NCBI GenBank assembly: GCA_034664085.1
Contig: JAXDII010000003.1
Span: 1-32,696 of the forward strand
Length of the DNA stretch: 32,696 nt
Source: JACVRW01 sp034664085
GTDB lineage: Bacteria; Actinomycetota; Thermoleophilia; Solirubrobacterales; Thermoleophilaceae
Direction of reading: 5' to 3'
Program-made: the position numbers and the translations under genes
Shown here: one piece after another, positions 7,989-14,847 of the stretch
Position numbering within the stretch: position 1 is the first letter of the stretch
Layout: each line of letters opens with the position of its first letter
Notes under the pieces: generated by a model
What the model was told of the DNA's origin: nothing
Databases searched by the model: none
What the model saw: the letters and a program-made list of their open reading frames with translations, nothing else

Positions 7989-8594
7989 TCAGAGCGTCTG
8001 GGACGTCAGGTCGTGGCGGCAGTGCTTGCAGATTCGCGCCTGCTGGCGCACACTCCCACGACAGTTGGAGCATCTCTTCCAGCCCCGTGGCGGCGTGGAC
8101 AGGTGACCGCAGTGTGGGCAGCGGTCTGCCCGCCTCGGGATGCGCTCGGCGCAGTCGGGACAGGTCGTCGCGGAAGTGAAGACGGCCACGACGAGCGACA
8201 CGGCCAGCAGCACCGCGGCGGCCACGAGCGCCGTTAGCGGCCCGGCTTCGCGCGAATAGGAATCGGGCGCGTTCGGCAGGGGCGGTTGCTCCCCCAGCCG
8301 GTAGGCGAGCATTGCGGTCAGGGCCAGAGCGGCGACCACGCCGAGGAGCGCAAGGACTCGCGGAAGGCGGACCCCGAGAGCAACGCCAAGGAACGCGACC
8401 GTAGCCGCGGCGCCGACCAGCGCGAGATCGACGCCGACCTCGGGCACGGCCTCCCACGCGCTGCGCTTGGTGCCGCGCGTGTGCTCGTACCATGTCAGCC
8501 CAAGGAGGGCGAATACGACCGCCCCGGCGGCCACCAGCATCACCAGGGACGCGATTCGCGCCGTAGCCGCTTTCACGCGCGGGAAGTAGATCAC
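7989..8594 (-). CDS. Membrane protein with C-terminal double zinc ribbon
   Basis: The 201-residue protein has four predicted membrane segments (about residues 13-33, 55-75, 80-100 and 117-140). A cytoplasmic-type tail follows with four CxxC pairs: CPDC and CPHC, then CSNC and CKHC. These should form two zinc ribbons. Such ribbons occur in many uncharacterised membrane proteins and often bind protein or nucleic acid. GTG codons at 8594 and 8576 are both possible starts; neither has a clear ribosome-binding site. The gene has no obvious operon partner. No function is assigned. Confidence 0.75.
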   Translation of the reverse strand: MIYFPRVKAATARIASLVMLVAAGAVVFALLGLTWYEHTRGTKRSAWEAVPEVGVDLALVGAAATVAFLGVALGVRLPRVLALLGVVAALALTAMLAYRLGEQPPLPNAPDSYSREAGPLTALVAAAVLLAVSLVVAVFTSATTCPDCAERIPRRADRCPHCGHLSTPPRGWKRCSNCRGSVRQQARICKHCRHDLTSQTL

Positions 8595-8943
8595 TTCGCT
8601 AGGTCGATTACTTGTCGATCTGGCCGCGGCGACGTCGAACGAGGTCGTTTCCTGCGCGGCGGTCGCGACTGGCTATTGCGGCGGAGTCTCGGCTGGAACC
8701 CCAACCCGCCGGTCCCCTGAACACCGACTCGGGACGCCCCGTGCTCGGTGGCGCCCAAACACGGCGTTCCGTAGAGCGCCGCAGAGCGCCGCTGTCGACC
8801 GTGTGGGCGAAACGCGCTCCAAACTGGCAGACGTGGCCGACGGCCACATGATCGAGTTAGCAGGTCCGGCCCCGGCCCTGACAGCTACAGCGAGGACGGG
8901 CGTGTACCGGGTGTGGGCCGCGAGCCGCTAGGGCGGCCGGAAA
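8595..8943. other. 349-base intergenic stretch without a recognised gene
   Basis: Open frames of 79 codons exist on both strands (8608-8847 minus, 8612-8851 plus), but they mirror each other and neither looks like a protein. No tRNA, clear promoter or long repeat was found. A short repeated GCGCCGCAGA/GCGCCGC element lies near 8775-8800. Confidence 0.5.
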
Positions 8944-9600
8944 TCACAAAGTGGGTTCGGCTACGAGGTAGTAGAACGCCAGCGCCATGAGCGCCGTCGT
9001 CACGCCCCAGAGGACGGCCCACCCGACGCGCTCCCTGGGCGCCATCTGCGGCCGGGCGAGGCCGAAGATCACGGCCAGCTCGAACACGACGCAGGCCGCC
9101 ACGAACACGCCCGCCGGCCAGATGCCGGTGATCGCCATCAGGATGTACAGCGGCACCTGCGTCCCCGCCGCGGCTCCGCCCGCGGACAGGACCAGCACGA
9201 AGTATTCGTTGTAGGTGTCGCGGTAGATCGGCTGGCGCGGATCCAGTGCCAGGGTCAGACGGTTGGGCTGCGGCTCTGCCATGGGCGGCATTCTTCCAAA
9301 GCGCCCCGGCGGGGCGCGGGCCGCCCAGGCTTCCGCGGCGCGCGCGCCCTCGCCCGCCGCCGCCTCGAGCACCGCGTCGGCCTCGCGCCGCACGCGCAGC
9401 CGGCCCGGCCGCACCGCGTGCTCGATGCCCAGCACGCGACCGGAGCGGTCCAGCCAGACCAGGTCGAGCGCGAAGCGCATCCCGAACGTGTGAACCGACC
9501 GGCAGCCCGGCAGCAGCAGCGCGCTGCCGGGCGGCGGGCGCCGGCGCAGGGCAAGCCCGAACAGCCTCGACCAGAGCGAGTTGGCGACGACGATCCGCAC
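8944..9600 (-). CDS. DUF192 domain fused to a three-helix membrane domain
   Basis: The 218-residue frame has two parts. Residues 1-95 resemble DUF192, with GSALLLPGCRSVHTFGMRF and LDLVWLDRSGRVLGIEHAV. DUF192 proteins are small, often secreted, and functionally obscure. Residues 107-218 carry three predicted membrane helices (about 130-150, 155-178, 190-210) and end AFYYLVAEPTL. No stop separates the parts. The ATG at 9282 (residue 107) has a GGAAG sequence about eight bases upstream, so the membrane part may also be made as its own 112-residue protein. The GTG at 9600 starts the full frame without a visible ribosome-binding site. A true fusion, an internal start, or a frameshift that joined two genes are all possible. 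Confidence 0.65.
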   Translation of the reverse strand: MRIVVANSLWSRLFGLALRRRPPPGSALLLPGCRSVHTFGMRFALDLVWLDRSGRVLGIEHAVRPGRLRVRREADAVLEAAAGEGARAAEAWAARAPPGRFGRMPPMAEPQPNRLTLALDPRQPIYRDTYNEYFVLVLSAGGAAAGTQVPLYILMAITGIWPAGVFVAACVVFELAVIFGLARPQMAPRERVGWAVLWGVTTALMALAFYYLVAEPTL

Positions 9601-9616
9601 ACCGACGGAAGCGCGC

Positions 9617-9636
9617 GGGGGCGAACATTCGCCCCC
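9617..9636. repeat. Perfect 20-bp palindrome-like inverted repeat
   Basis: GGGGGCGAA-CA-TTCGCCCCC lies between the divergent DUF192-fusion gene and tRNA-Thr. The arms are nine bases and perfect. It could be a regulator site or a hairpin; nothing decides between them. Confidence 0.6.
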
Positions 9637-9668
9637 GTCGCATCGCGGCTATCGTTGACCGCCGACCC

Positions 9669-9741
9669 GCCGCCATAGCTCAGCTGGTAGAGCACATCTC
9701 TCGTAAAGATGGGGTCCCCGGTTCGAGTCCGGGTGGCGGCT
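9669..9741 (+). tRNA. tRNA-Thr (anticodon CGT)
   Basis: The 73-base cloverleaf has acceptor arms GCCGCCA/TGGCGGC, D-loop TAGCTCAGCTGGTAGAGC, anticodon stem CATCT/AGATG with loop CTCGTAA, and T-arm CCCGG-TTCGAGT-CCGGG. The anticodon CGT reads ACG. CCA is not encoded. A TATCGT hexamer at 9650-9655 is a possible -10. Confidence 0.97.
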
Positions 9742-9861
9742 CTAGGTACGGCACCGGTGCGCGAGGTAGGTCTCGTCCTCGTATTCGCGCACGAGCAGCG
9801 CGAGCTCCAGCACGTTGCGCGGCGGAGCTCGCGGCGAGAGCCGCCGGATCATCGGCGCCAT
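9742..9861 (-). CDS. Possible 39-residue ORF or C-terminal gene remnant
   Basis: From an ATG at 9861 (second in-frame ATG at 9852) the minus strand reads 39 residues ending NVLELALLVREYEDETYLAH..., with a stop touching the 3' end of tRNA-Thr. The last 25 codons have almost only G or C in the third position, as real genes here do. The first third overlaps a coding-like frame on the other strand. No ribosome-binding site is seen. It may be a tiny protein or the tail of a lost gene. Confidence 0.3.
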   Translation of the reverse strand: MAPMIRRLSPRAPPRNVLELALLVREYEDETYLAHRCRT

Positions 9862-9949
9862 CGAGCGCGACCAGGCCGAGCGCCTGGGGGAGCAGCGCTA
9901 CCGCGCGCTGCGGGAGTCGCTGCTGGAGCTCACGCGTCCGAGCGGCTAG
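9827..9949 (+). pseudogene. Possible C-terminal remnant of a MarR-type regulator
   Basis: The frame ending with TAG at 9947-9949 reads ESRRIIGAIERDQAERLG followed by EQRYRALRESLLELT. This resembles the C-terminal dimerisation helix of MarR-family regulators (…RLG..RY.ALR..L.EL). Upstream the frame loses coding character and meets stops at 9767 and 9743, with no DNA-binding domain. Third codon positions are nearly all G or C. The end overlaps the TetR gene by 20 bases, tail to tail. The family call is by eye. Confidence 0.35.
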
Positions 9950-10550
9950 GCCGCTCGAGCAGCCGCCGCGGCGGCGGCCCCGGTCGCAGGCGCGTCGCGC
10001 CTTCCGGCCTCATGCCGTCGACGATCAGGCCGAGGTAGCGCTTCCAGAGGTCCTCGCGCAGCCCCGGCAGCGGGACCATCGCGGGGTAGGCGCCGGCGCC
10101 GATCAAGAACGAGAGATCCTGCGCCGCCAGGTCCTCGCGAATGGAGCCCGCCGCCTGGGCTCGCCGCAGCAGCTGGCCGATCAGCTCGAGGCTGCGCCGG
10201 CGGCGCTCGGCGAAGGCATCGTTCACGAAGCAGCGTTCCTTGACCGCCTCCAGGAAGCCCTGGTCGCGGGCGACCCGCTCGACCGTGCTGTAGAGCCACC
10301 GCTCCAGCGCCGCACCGGGCTCGGGATCGGCGACCGCCTCGGCGAGCAGCTCGAGCACCTCGTCCATCCGCGCGGCGATGACCGCGTCGATCAGGTCGTC
10401 CTTCGAGGGGAAGCGGCGGAACAGCGTCGCCTCGCCCACGCCCGCGCGCTGCGCGATCTCGGCGGTCGAGGCCTCGAGCCCGTGCTCGGCGAAGGCCGCG
10501 GCGGCCGCCTCGACGATCCGCTCCAGGTTGCGCGCCGCGTCGGCGCGCAA
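9930..10550 (-). CDS. TetR-family transcriptional regulator
   Basis: The 206-residue protein has an N-terminal TetR helix-turn-helix at residues 8-55, with TAEIAQRAGVGEATLFRRF and PSKDDLIDAV. The rest is an all-helical ligand-binding and dimerisation domain. The start is a TTG at 10550; a GGAGGAG sequence lies about 12 bases upstream. It follows the DHA2 exporter gene by 39 bases on the same strand, so it is probably co-transcribed with it and represses it until a ligand binds. The inverted repeat over the exporter promoter is the likely operator. The C-terminal 25 residues are Arg/Pro-rich and probably disordered. Confidence 0.93.
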   Translation of the reverse strand: MRADAARNLERIVEAAAAAFAEHGLEASTAEIAQRAGVGEATLFRRFPSKDDLIDAVIAARMDEVLELLAEAVADPEPGAALERWLYSTVERVARDQGFLEAVKERCFVNDAFAERRRRSLELIGQLLRRAQAAGSIREDLAAQDLSFLIGAGAYPAMVPLPGLREDLWKRYLGLIVDGMRPEGATRLRPGPPPRRLLERPSRSDA

Positions 10551-10589
10551 CCCGCGTGCGCTCTCCTCCGTGGTGGCTATGGCGTCATC

Positions 10590-12065
10590 CTACGCCGGCA
10601 CGGCGACCGCGTCGGCGGCCTCGCCGGCCTCGATGCGCTGGACGTCGCGCTTGCGCAGGAACAGGGCGATCAGGACGGCGCCCGCCGCGATCATCCCCCC
10701 AGCGACGACGAACGCGAGCTGGAAGCCCTCCACCAGCGCCGCCTGGCGCTCCGCACCCGAGGGCGCGCCGGCAAGCCCGCCCAGCACGCTCAGGGTGCGG
10801 TCGTTCGCGAGCGTGGACAGGATCGCCAGCCCGAGCGCGCCGCCGATCTGCTGCGACGTGTTGAAGATGCCCGACGCGAGCCCGGCGTCGTCGGCGTCCA
10901 CGCCGGTGGTGGCGACGAGCGTGAGCGGCACGAATGTCGCGCCCATGCCGAGCGACATCGGCAGCAGGCCGCCCAGCACGCTTAGGTACGAGCCGTCGAC
11001 CTCGGTCGTCAGCGCCAGCTCCAGCAGCCCGAGCGCGGCGACCGTCATGCCGGTGAGCAGCACCGGCCGCAGGCCCACGCGCGGGATCAGCTGCTGGGCC
11101 AGCGTCGCGCCGATCATGATCCCGGCGGTGACGGGGAGGAAGGCGAGGCCGGTCTCGAGCGCGCCGTAGCCGAGGATGTTCTGCAGGTAGAGCGAGGCGA
11201 AGAAGAACATCGCGAAGAGGCCGCCGGCGACGATCAGGAACGCGGCGTTGGCGACAGCGAGCGAGCGCAGCCGGAACAGCCCGAGGCGCACGAGCGGCGC
11301 GGGGGAGCGCCGCTCGATCGCGATGAACGCGGCGAGCAGGGCGATCGCCAGGGCGGCGAGCCCGAGCGTGCTGGGCGAGCCCCAGCCCCAGGTCTCGGCC
11401 TTAACGATCGCGTAGACGAGCACCACGAGCCCGGACGTGACCGACACCGCGCCCGCGATGTCGAAATGGCGGCCGGCGGTCTCGATGCGCGAGTCGGGCA
11501 CGAAGCGCAGCGCCGCGATGGCGGTGCCGATCCCGATCGGCACGTTGATGAAGAAGATCCACTCCCAGGACAGCGCCTCGGTGAGCACGCCGCCGAGCAG
11601 CAGTCCGGCAGCGCTTCCGCCTGAGGCGATCGCCGCCCACACCGACAGCGCCTTGGTGCGCTCCGCGCCCTCGGCGAAGGTGGTCGTGATGACCGCGAGC
11701 GCGGCGGGGGAGACCAGCGCGCCGCCCAGGCCCTGCATGGCGCGCCCGGCGATCAGCATCTCCTCCGAGCTGGCCAGGCCGTTGACGAGCGAGGCGACGG
11801 AGAACACGGTCACCCCGGCCAGGAACAGCCTGCGCCGGCCGAGCAGGTCGGCGGCGCGTCCGCCGAGCAGCAGGAAGCCTCCGAAGAGCAGGGTGTAGGC
11901 GTTGATGACCCACTGCAGGCTCGAATCCGAGATCTCGAGATCGGTCTGGATCGAGGGCAGCGCGACGTTCACGACGGTGGCGTCCAACACCACCATGAAC
12001 TGCGCGAAGCAGACGACTATGAGGGCGAGCCAGGGATTGAAGTGAGAGTTGCTGCTCCGGTTCAT
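10590..12065 (-). CDS. MFS drug exporter, DHA2 (EmrB/QacA) family
   Basis: The 491-residue protein has the 14-helix layout of proton-driven DHA2 antiporters. Helix 1 carries LDATVVNVALP, the DHA2 signature with its Asp. Motif A is GGRAADLLGRRR near residues 68-79, and SWEWIFFINVPIG near 168-180 is another family hallmark. It should export hydrophobic or cationic compounds; the substrate is unknown. The ATG at 12065 is seven bases from a TAGCTT hexamer, so the message is probably leaderless. The TetR gene follows. An acidic C-terminal tail follows a basic RKRDVQR segment. Confidence 0.93.
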   Translation of the reverse strand: MNRSSNSHFNPWLALIVVCFAQFMVVLDATVVNVALPSIQTDLEISDSSLQWVINAYTLLFGGFLLLGGRAADLLGRRRLFLAGVTVFSVASLVNGLASSEEMLIAGRAMQGLGGALVSPAALAVITTTFAEGAERTKALSVWAAIASGGSAAGLLLGGVLTEALSWEWIFFINVPIGIGTAIAALRFVPDSRIETAGRHFDIAGAVSVTSGLVVLVYAIVKAETWGWGSPSTLGLAALAIALLAAFIAIERRSPAPLVRLGLFRLRSLAVANAAFLIVAGGLFAMFFFASLYLQNILGYGALETGLAFLPVTAGIMIGATLAQQLIPRVGLRPVLLTGMTVAALGLLELALTTEVDGSYLSVLGGLLPMSLGMGATFVPLTLVATTGVDADDAGLASGIFNTSQQIGGALGLAILSTLANDRTLSVLGGLAGAPSGAERQAALVEGFQLAFVVAGGMIAAGAVLIALFLRKRDVQRIEAGEAADAVAVPA

Positions 12066-12090
12066 CGCCCGGAAGCTAGCAGAACCGGAG
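12055..12090. promoter_or_regulatory. Probable TetR operator over the exporter promoter
   Basis: CTCCGGTTC (12055-12063) and GAACCGGAG (12082-12090) form perfect 9-bp arms with an 18-bp spacer. The spacer holds the -10 hexamer TAGCTT (minus strand, 12073-12078) and the start site of the exporter, and the left arm overlaps the first codons. This geometry fits a repressor site blocking the MFS-tetR operon. Confidence 0.65.
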
Positions 12091-12111
12091 TCGGCGCTCC
12101 GTTTATGCGAA

Positions 12112-12131
12112 TGCGCACGAACCCGTGCGCA
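12112..12131 (-). terminator. Hairpin after the secreted acidic protein gene
   Basis: TGCGCACG-AACC-CGTGCGCA is a perfect 8-bp stem just past the stop at 12137 on the minus strand. It likely ends the two-component operon, although no strong T-run follows. Confidence 0.5.
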
Positions 12132-12136
12132 CAGGG

Positions 12137-12598
12137 TCAGTCGTCGTCCCCGCCGCCGTGGCCGGAGTTGTCGTCTCCGCCCGAGTCGTCAGACCCTGAG
12201 CCGTCCGAGCCGGAGTCGCCATCGGACCGTCCGCGTCCGCGGCCCCTGCCGCTGCCGTCGTCGTCCGTTTCGGTGGTGACCGTTGGGCCCGGTGTCGGCG
12301 CCGGCGCGGCCGGCGTCGAGTTCCCCGCCGCGTGCTCGCGCTCGCTTCTGCGGGCGCGGCGCGCGGCCAGCCTGCGCGCGGCGCGGCGGCGCTCGGCGCG
12401 CGCCTGTCGGCGCTCCCGCGCCGCGTCGTCCGCGTCGGTGGTCCTCGTGGGCGCGAGCGCATCCCCGGCGCTGAGCGGCTGGGTCGACAGCCCGACGCTG
12501 TCGCCGGAGATCGAGTTGGCGGCAAGGCCGATCCCGACGGCGGCGCCCAGGCCGAAGATGGCGAGGGCCAATCCGATGGCTGCCCTTCGAAGCCTCAT
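12137..12598 (-). CDS. Secreted or membrane-anchored Asp/Ser/Gly-rich protein
   Basis: The 153-residue protein starts with a hydrophobic signal or anchor (residues 5-27, IGLALAIFGLGAAVGIG). A strongly basic Arg/Ala helix follows at about 58-88. Next is a Pro/Thr-rich stretch, then an acidic Asp/Ser/Gly tail with an RGRGRGR run. It ends GDDNSGHGGGDDD, the same 13 residues that end the protein at 14848-15465. It begins 10 bases after the histidine kinase gene and is the last gene of that operon, so it probably acts with the kinase at the envelope. The Asp/His content suggests cation binding; this is inference. No known domain is recognised. Confidence 0.75.
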   Translation of the reverse strand: MRLRRAAIGLALAIFGLGAAVGIGLAANSISGDSVGLSTQPLSAGDALAPTRTTDADDAARERRQARAERRRAARRLAARRARRSEREHAAGNSTPAAPAPTPGPTVTTETDDDGSGRGRGRGRSDGDSGSDGSGSDDSGGDDNSGHGGGDDD

Positions 12599-12608
12599 CG
12601 CCGCCAGG

Positions 12609-14042
12609 CTAGCCGCGCCCGGGTAAGGCGTCGTCCAGCTGCGGGTCAGGACTCGGTTCGGAGGGCCCCGAGGCGGGCTGGGCGGGCAGCACCACCTCGG
12701 CGCAGGTGCCGCCCTCGGGCCGATCGGTCAGGCGCACCGTGCCGCCCCACCGTTCGGCGAGGGCCTCGACTACCGACAGGCCGAGGCCGGTGCCCGCCGC
12801 GCCGCCGCGGCTGGCCTCGCCGCGGAAGAAGCGCTCGAACACCCGGTCGCGCTCGCCCGGCTCGATGCCGGGTCCCTCGTCCAGCACGGCGAGCCTCGCC
12901 GAGCCGCCGTCGGCGCCCCACTCGATGGCGACGGCGGTGCCCGCCGGGGAGTAGTTGAGCGCGTTCTCCACCAGGTTGTCGAGGATCACGGCGAGGTCGG
13001 CGTCGGTGGCGGCCACGACCGGGTCGCCCTCGCCGCCGGCGAGCAGCCGGCGCCCGGCGCTCTCGGCGGGCGCCTCCCAGCGTTCGCGCCCCGCCTCCGC
13101 GACCTCGCGCAGCGAGACCGCCTCCGGCTCGGGGCGCTCGCGCTCGCGCGCCAGCGTGAGCAGCTCCGTCAGCAGCTTGGCGAGCCGCACGGTCTCGCGT
13201 TCGGCGGCCACCAGCTCGCGCTCCACGGGGTCCTCGTTCGTCTTGAGCGAGGCGGCCTCCAGCCTCAGCCGCAGGCCCGTCAGCGGGGTGCGCAGCTGGT
13301 GCGACGCGTTGGCCACGAACTCGCGCTGGGAGCGCAGCGCGCGTCCCAGCCGGTCGGTCATCTCGTTGAAGGCCGACGCCACCTCGCGCTGCTCGGAGGA
13401 GCCCTCCTCGCGCGCGCGGGCGTCGAAGTCGCCGTCCGCCACCTGCCGAGCCGTGCCGGCCAGCCGGCGCAGCGGCCGGGCCAGCGACCCGGCGAGCAGC
13501 CACGCCAGTCCCAGCCCCAGCACGAGCACGACGGCGCCCACGCCCACGAGCGCGATCACGTCGCTGCGGACCTCCTGCTGTACCGCGTCCACGCTCTGCG
13601 TGACGCGTACCGCGCCCTGGGTGCGTCCGCCGCTGACTACCGGCACGGCGGTGTAGAGCAGGTCCTCGCCCAGGGAGTCGCTGTGGCGCTCGCCCTGCGT
13701 CGTCTGGCCGCGCAGGGCCTCGGCGATCTCCGGGCGCGACGCGTAGCTCGTCCCCAGCTCAGCGTCCTCGGAGTCGGCCAGCAGGCGTCCGCTCGGACCC
13801 ACCACGATCACGCGCCCGCCGAGATCGCGCGCGGAGTCGGACACCAGCTGCTCCAGCTCGGCCCGGTCGCCGAGGCGCCCCGCGGCGAACGCCGCCACCA
13901 GCTGTACCTGGCCCTGCGCCTCGCTGCGGATCTCCGCGTCGACCCGCTTCGAGAGGTTCAGCGCGAGCGGCACCAGCAGCGCCACGATCACCAGCACGAG
14001 GACGTAGGCGAAGGCGGCCAGCAGCCGTGCGCGCAGGCTCAC
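12609..14042 (-). CDS. Sensor histidine kinase (HAMP-HisKA-HATPase)
   Basis: The 477-residue kinase has a first membrane helix at about 8-30, an extracytoplasmic sensor domain (31-160), a second helix (161-185) and a HAMP domain (186-238). The dimerisation helix has the H-box FVANASHQLRTPLTG with H248. The ATP-binding domain has the N-box DNLVENALNYSP, G1 DEGPGIEPGE and G2 GTGLGLSVVE. It autophosphorylates on His and passes the phosphate to the adjacent OmpR-type regulator. The GTG start overlaps the regulator stop by four bases (GTGA). The signal sensed is unknown; the sensor domain resembles small periplasmic PAS-like folds only in size. The C-terminal tail is Pro/Ser-rich. Confidence 0.95.
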   Translation of the reverse strand: MSLRARLLAAFAYVLVLVIVALLVPLALNLSKRVDAEIRSEAQGQVQLVAAFAAGRLGDRAELEQLVSDSARDLGGRVIVVGPSGRLLADSEDAELGTSYASRPEIAEALRGQTTQGERHSDSLGEDLLYTAVPVVSGGRTQGAVRVTQSVDAVQQEVRSDVIALVGVGAVVLVLGLGLAWLLAGSLARPLRRLAGTARQVADGDFDARAREEGSSEQREVASAFNEMTDRLGRALRSQREFVANASHQLRTPLTGLRLRLEAASLKTNEDPVERELVAAERETVRLAKLLTELLTLARERERPEPEAVSLREVAEAGRERWEAPAESAGRRLLAGGEGDPVVAATDADLAVILDNLVENALNYSPAGTAVAIEWGADGGSARLAVLDEGPGIEPGERDRVFERFFRGEASRGGAAGTGLGLSVVEALAERWGGTVRLTDRPEGGTCAEVVLPAQPASGPSEPSPDPQLDDALPGRG

Positions 14043-14761
14043 CGCTCCGCCCCGGCCTCCAGCTCCTCTGGCCCGGAGAAGCGAAATCCGACGCCGCGCA
14101 CGGTGTGGATGAAGCGTGGCGAGCTCGAGCTGTCGCCAAGCTTGCGGCGCAGGCCGGACACGTGAACGTCGAGCGTCTTCGTCGACCCGAACCAGTTCAC
14201 GTCCCAGACCTCGTCGATCAGCCGCTCGCGCGTGACCACCGCGCCGGCCTCGACCATCAGCAGCTCGAGCAGCTCGAACTCCTTGCGGGTCAGGTCGAGT
14301 TCGGCGCCGTCGAGCGCCGCGCTGCGCCTGTCGCGGTCCAGCCGCAGCGGGCCGATCTCGATCGCCCCGTCGCGGTCCTGCGCGGCGGTCTCGCCGGAGC
14401 GGCGCAGCACCGCGCGGATGCGAGCCACCACCTCGCGGGCGCTGAAGGGCTTGACGATGTAGTCGTCGGCGCCGAGCTCCAGGCCGACGATGCGGTCGGT
14501 CTCCTCGCCGCGCGCCGTGAGCATGATGATCGGCACGCGCGAGCTGCTGCGCAGCTCGCGGCAGACGTCGTAGCCGGAGCCGTCGGGGAGCATCACGTCG
14601 AGCAGGACGAGGTCCGGGCCCACGCGGCCGGCCAGCTCGAGCGCCTCGGCCACGGTCCCGGCCACCTCCGTGTCGAAGCCCTCGCGGGCGAGGGCTTCCG
14701 AGAGGGGGTCGGTGATGGACTGCTCGTCCTCGACCATGAGGATGGTGCGCCTGCCCGCCAT
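14039..14761 (-). CDS. OmpR/PhoB-family response regulator
   Basis: The 240-residue regulator has a receiver domain with phosphoacceptor D55 (LVLLDVMLPDG), acidic pair E11 and D12, T82 and K104 (YIVKPFS). A winged-helix DNA-binding domain follows, with LTRKEFELLELL, TRERLIDEVW and the recognition and wing part VDVHVSGLRRKLG-like and HTVRGVGFRF. The ATG at 14761 is preceded by TAGCAT at exactly seven bases, a leaderless arrangement, so it is preferred over the GTG at 14779. It is the first gene of the regulator-kinase-secreted protein operon. OmpR-family proteins bind direct repeats with about 11-bp spacing; a candidate lies at 15529-15545. Confidence 0.95.
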   Translation of the reverse strand: MAGRRTILMVEDEQSITDPLSEALAREGFDTEVAGTVAEALELAGRVGPDLVLLDVMLPDGSGYDVCRELRSSSRVPIIMLTARGEETDRIVGLELGADDYIVKPFSAREVVARIRAVLRRSGETAAQDRDGAIEIGPLRLDRDRRSAALDGAELDLTRKEFELLELLMVEAGAVVTRERLIDEVWDVNWFGSTKTLDVHVSGLRRKLGDSSSSPRFIHTVRGVGFRFSGPEELEAGAER

Positions 14762-14768
14762 CGCCCCA

Positions 14769-14774
14769 ATGCTA
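14769..14774 (-). promoter_or_regulatory. Probable -10 of the two-component operon
   Basis: TAGCAT on the minus strand lies seven bases from the ATG at 14761, placing transcription start at the start codon. Confidence 0.55.
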
Positions 14775-14801
14775 GGCACGTCGGGCGACGCCGGAAAGCA
14801 A

Positions 14802-14836
14802 GGGAGCCGCGGCGCCCGCAGGCGGCCGCGGCTCCC
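14802..14836 (-). terminator. Strong hairpin terminator of the acidic repeat protein gene
   Basis: GGGAGCCGCGGC (14802-14813) pairs perfectly with GCCGCGGCTCCC (14825-14836) around an 11-base loop. It lies just after the stop at 14848 on the minus strand and is followed by TTGCTTT. It separates this gene from the two-component operon promoter. Confidence 0.75.
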
Positions 14837-14847
14837 CCGGCGCCTCC

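Noticed and set aside
8608..8851. Two 79-codon open frames on opposite strands
   Set aside because: They mirror each other; neither has a ribosome-binding site or protein-like sequence.
12042..12626. 194-codon plus-strand frame across the exporter promoter and acidic protein gene
   Set aside because: Ser/Pro/Arg-rich shadow of the acidic tail, and it runs through a promoter and operator.
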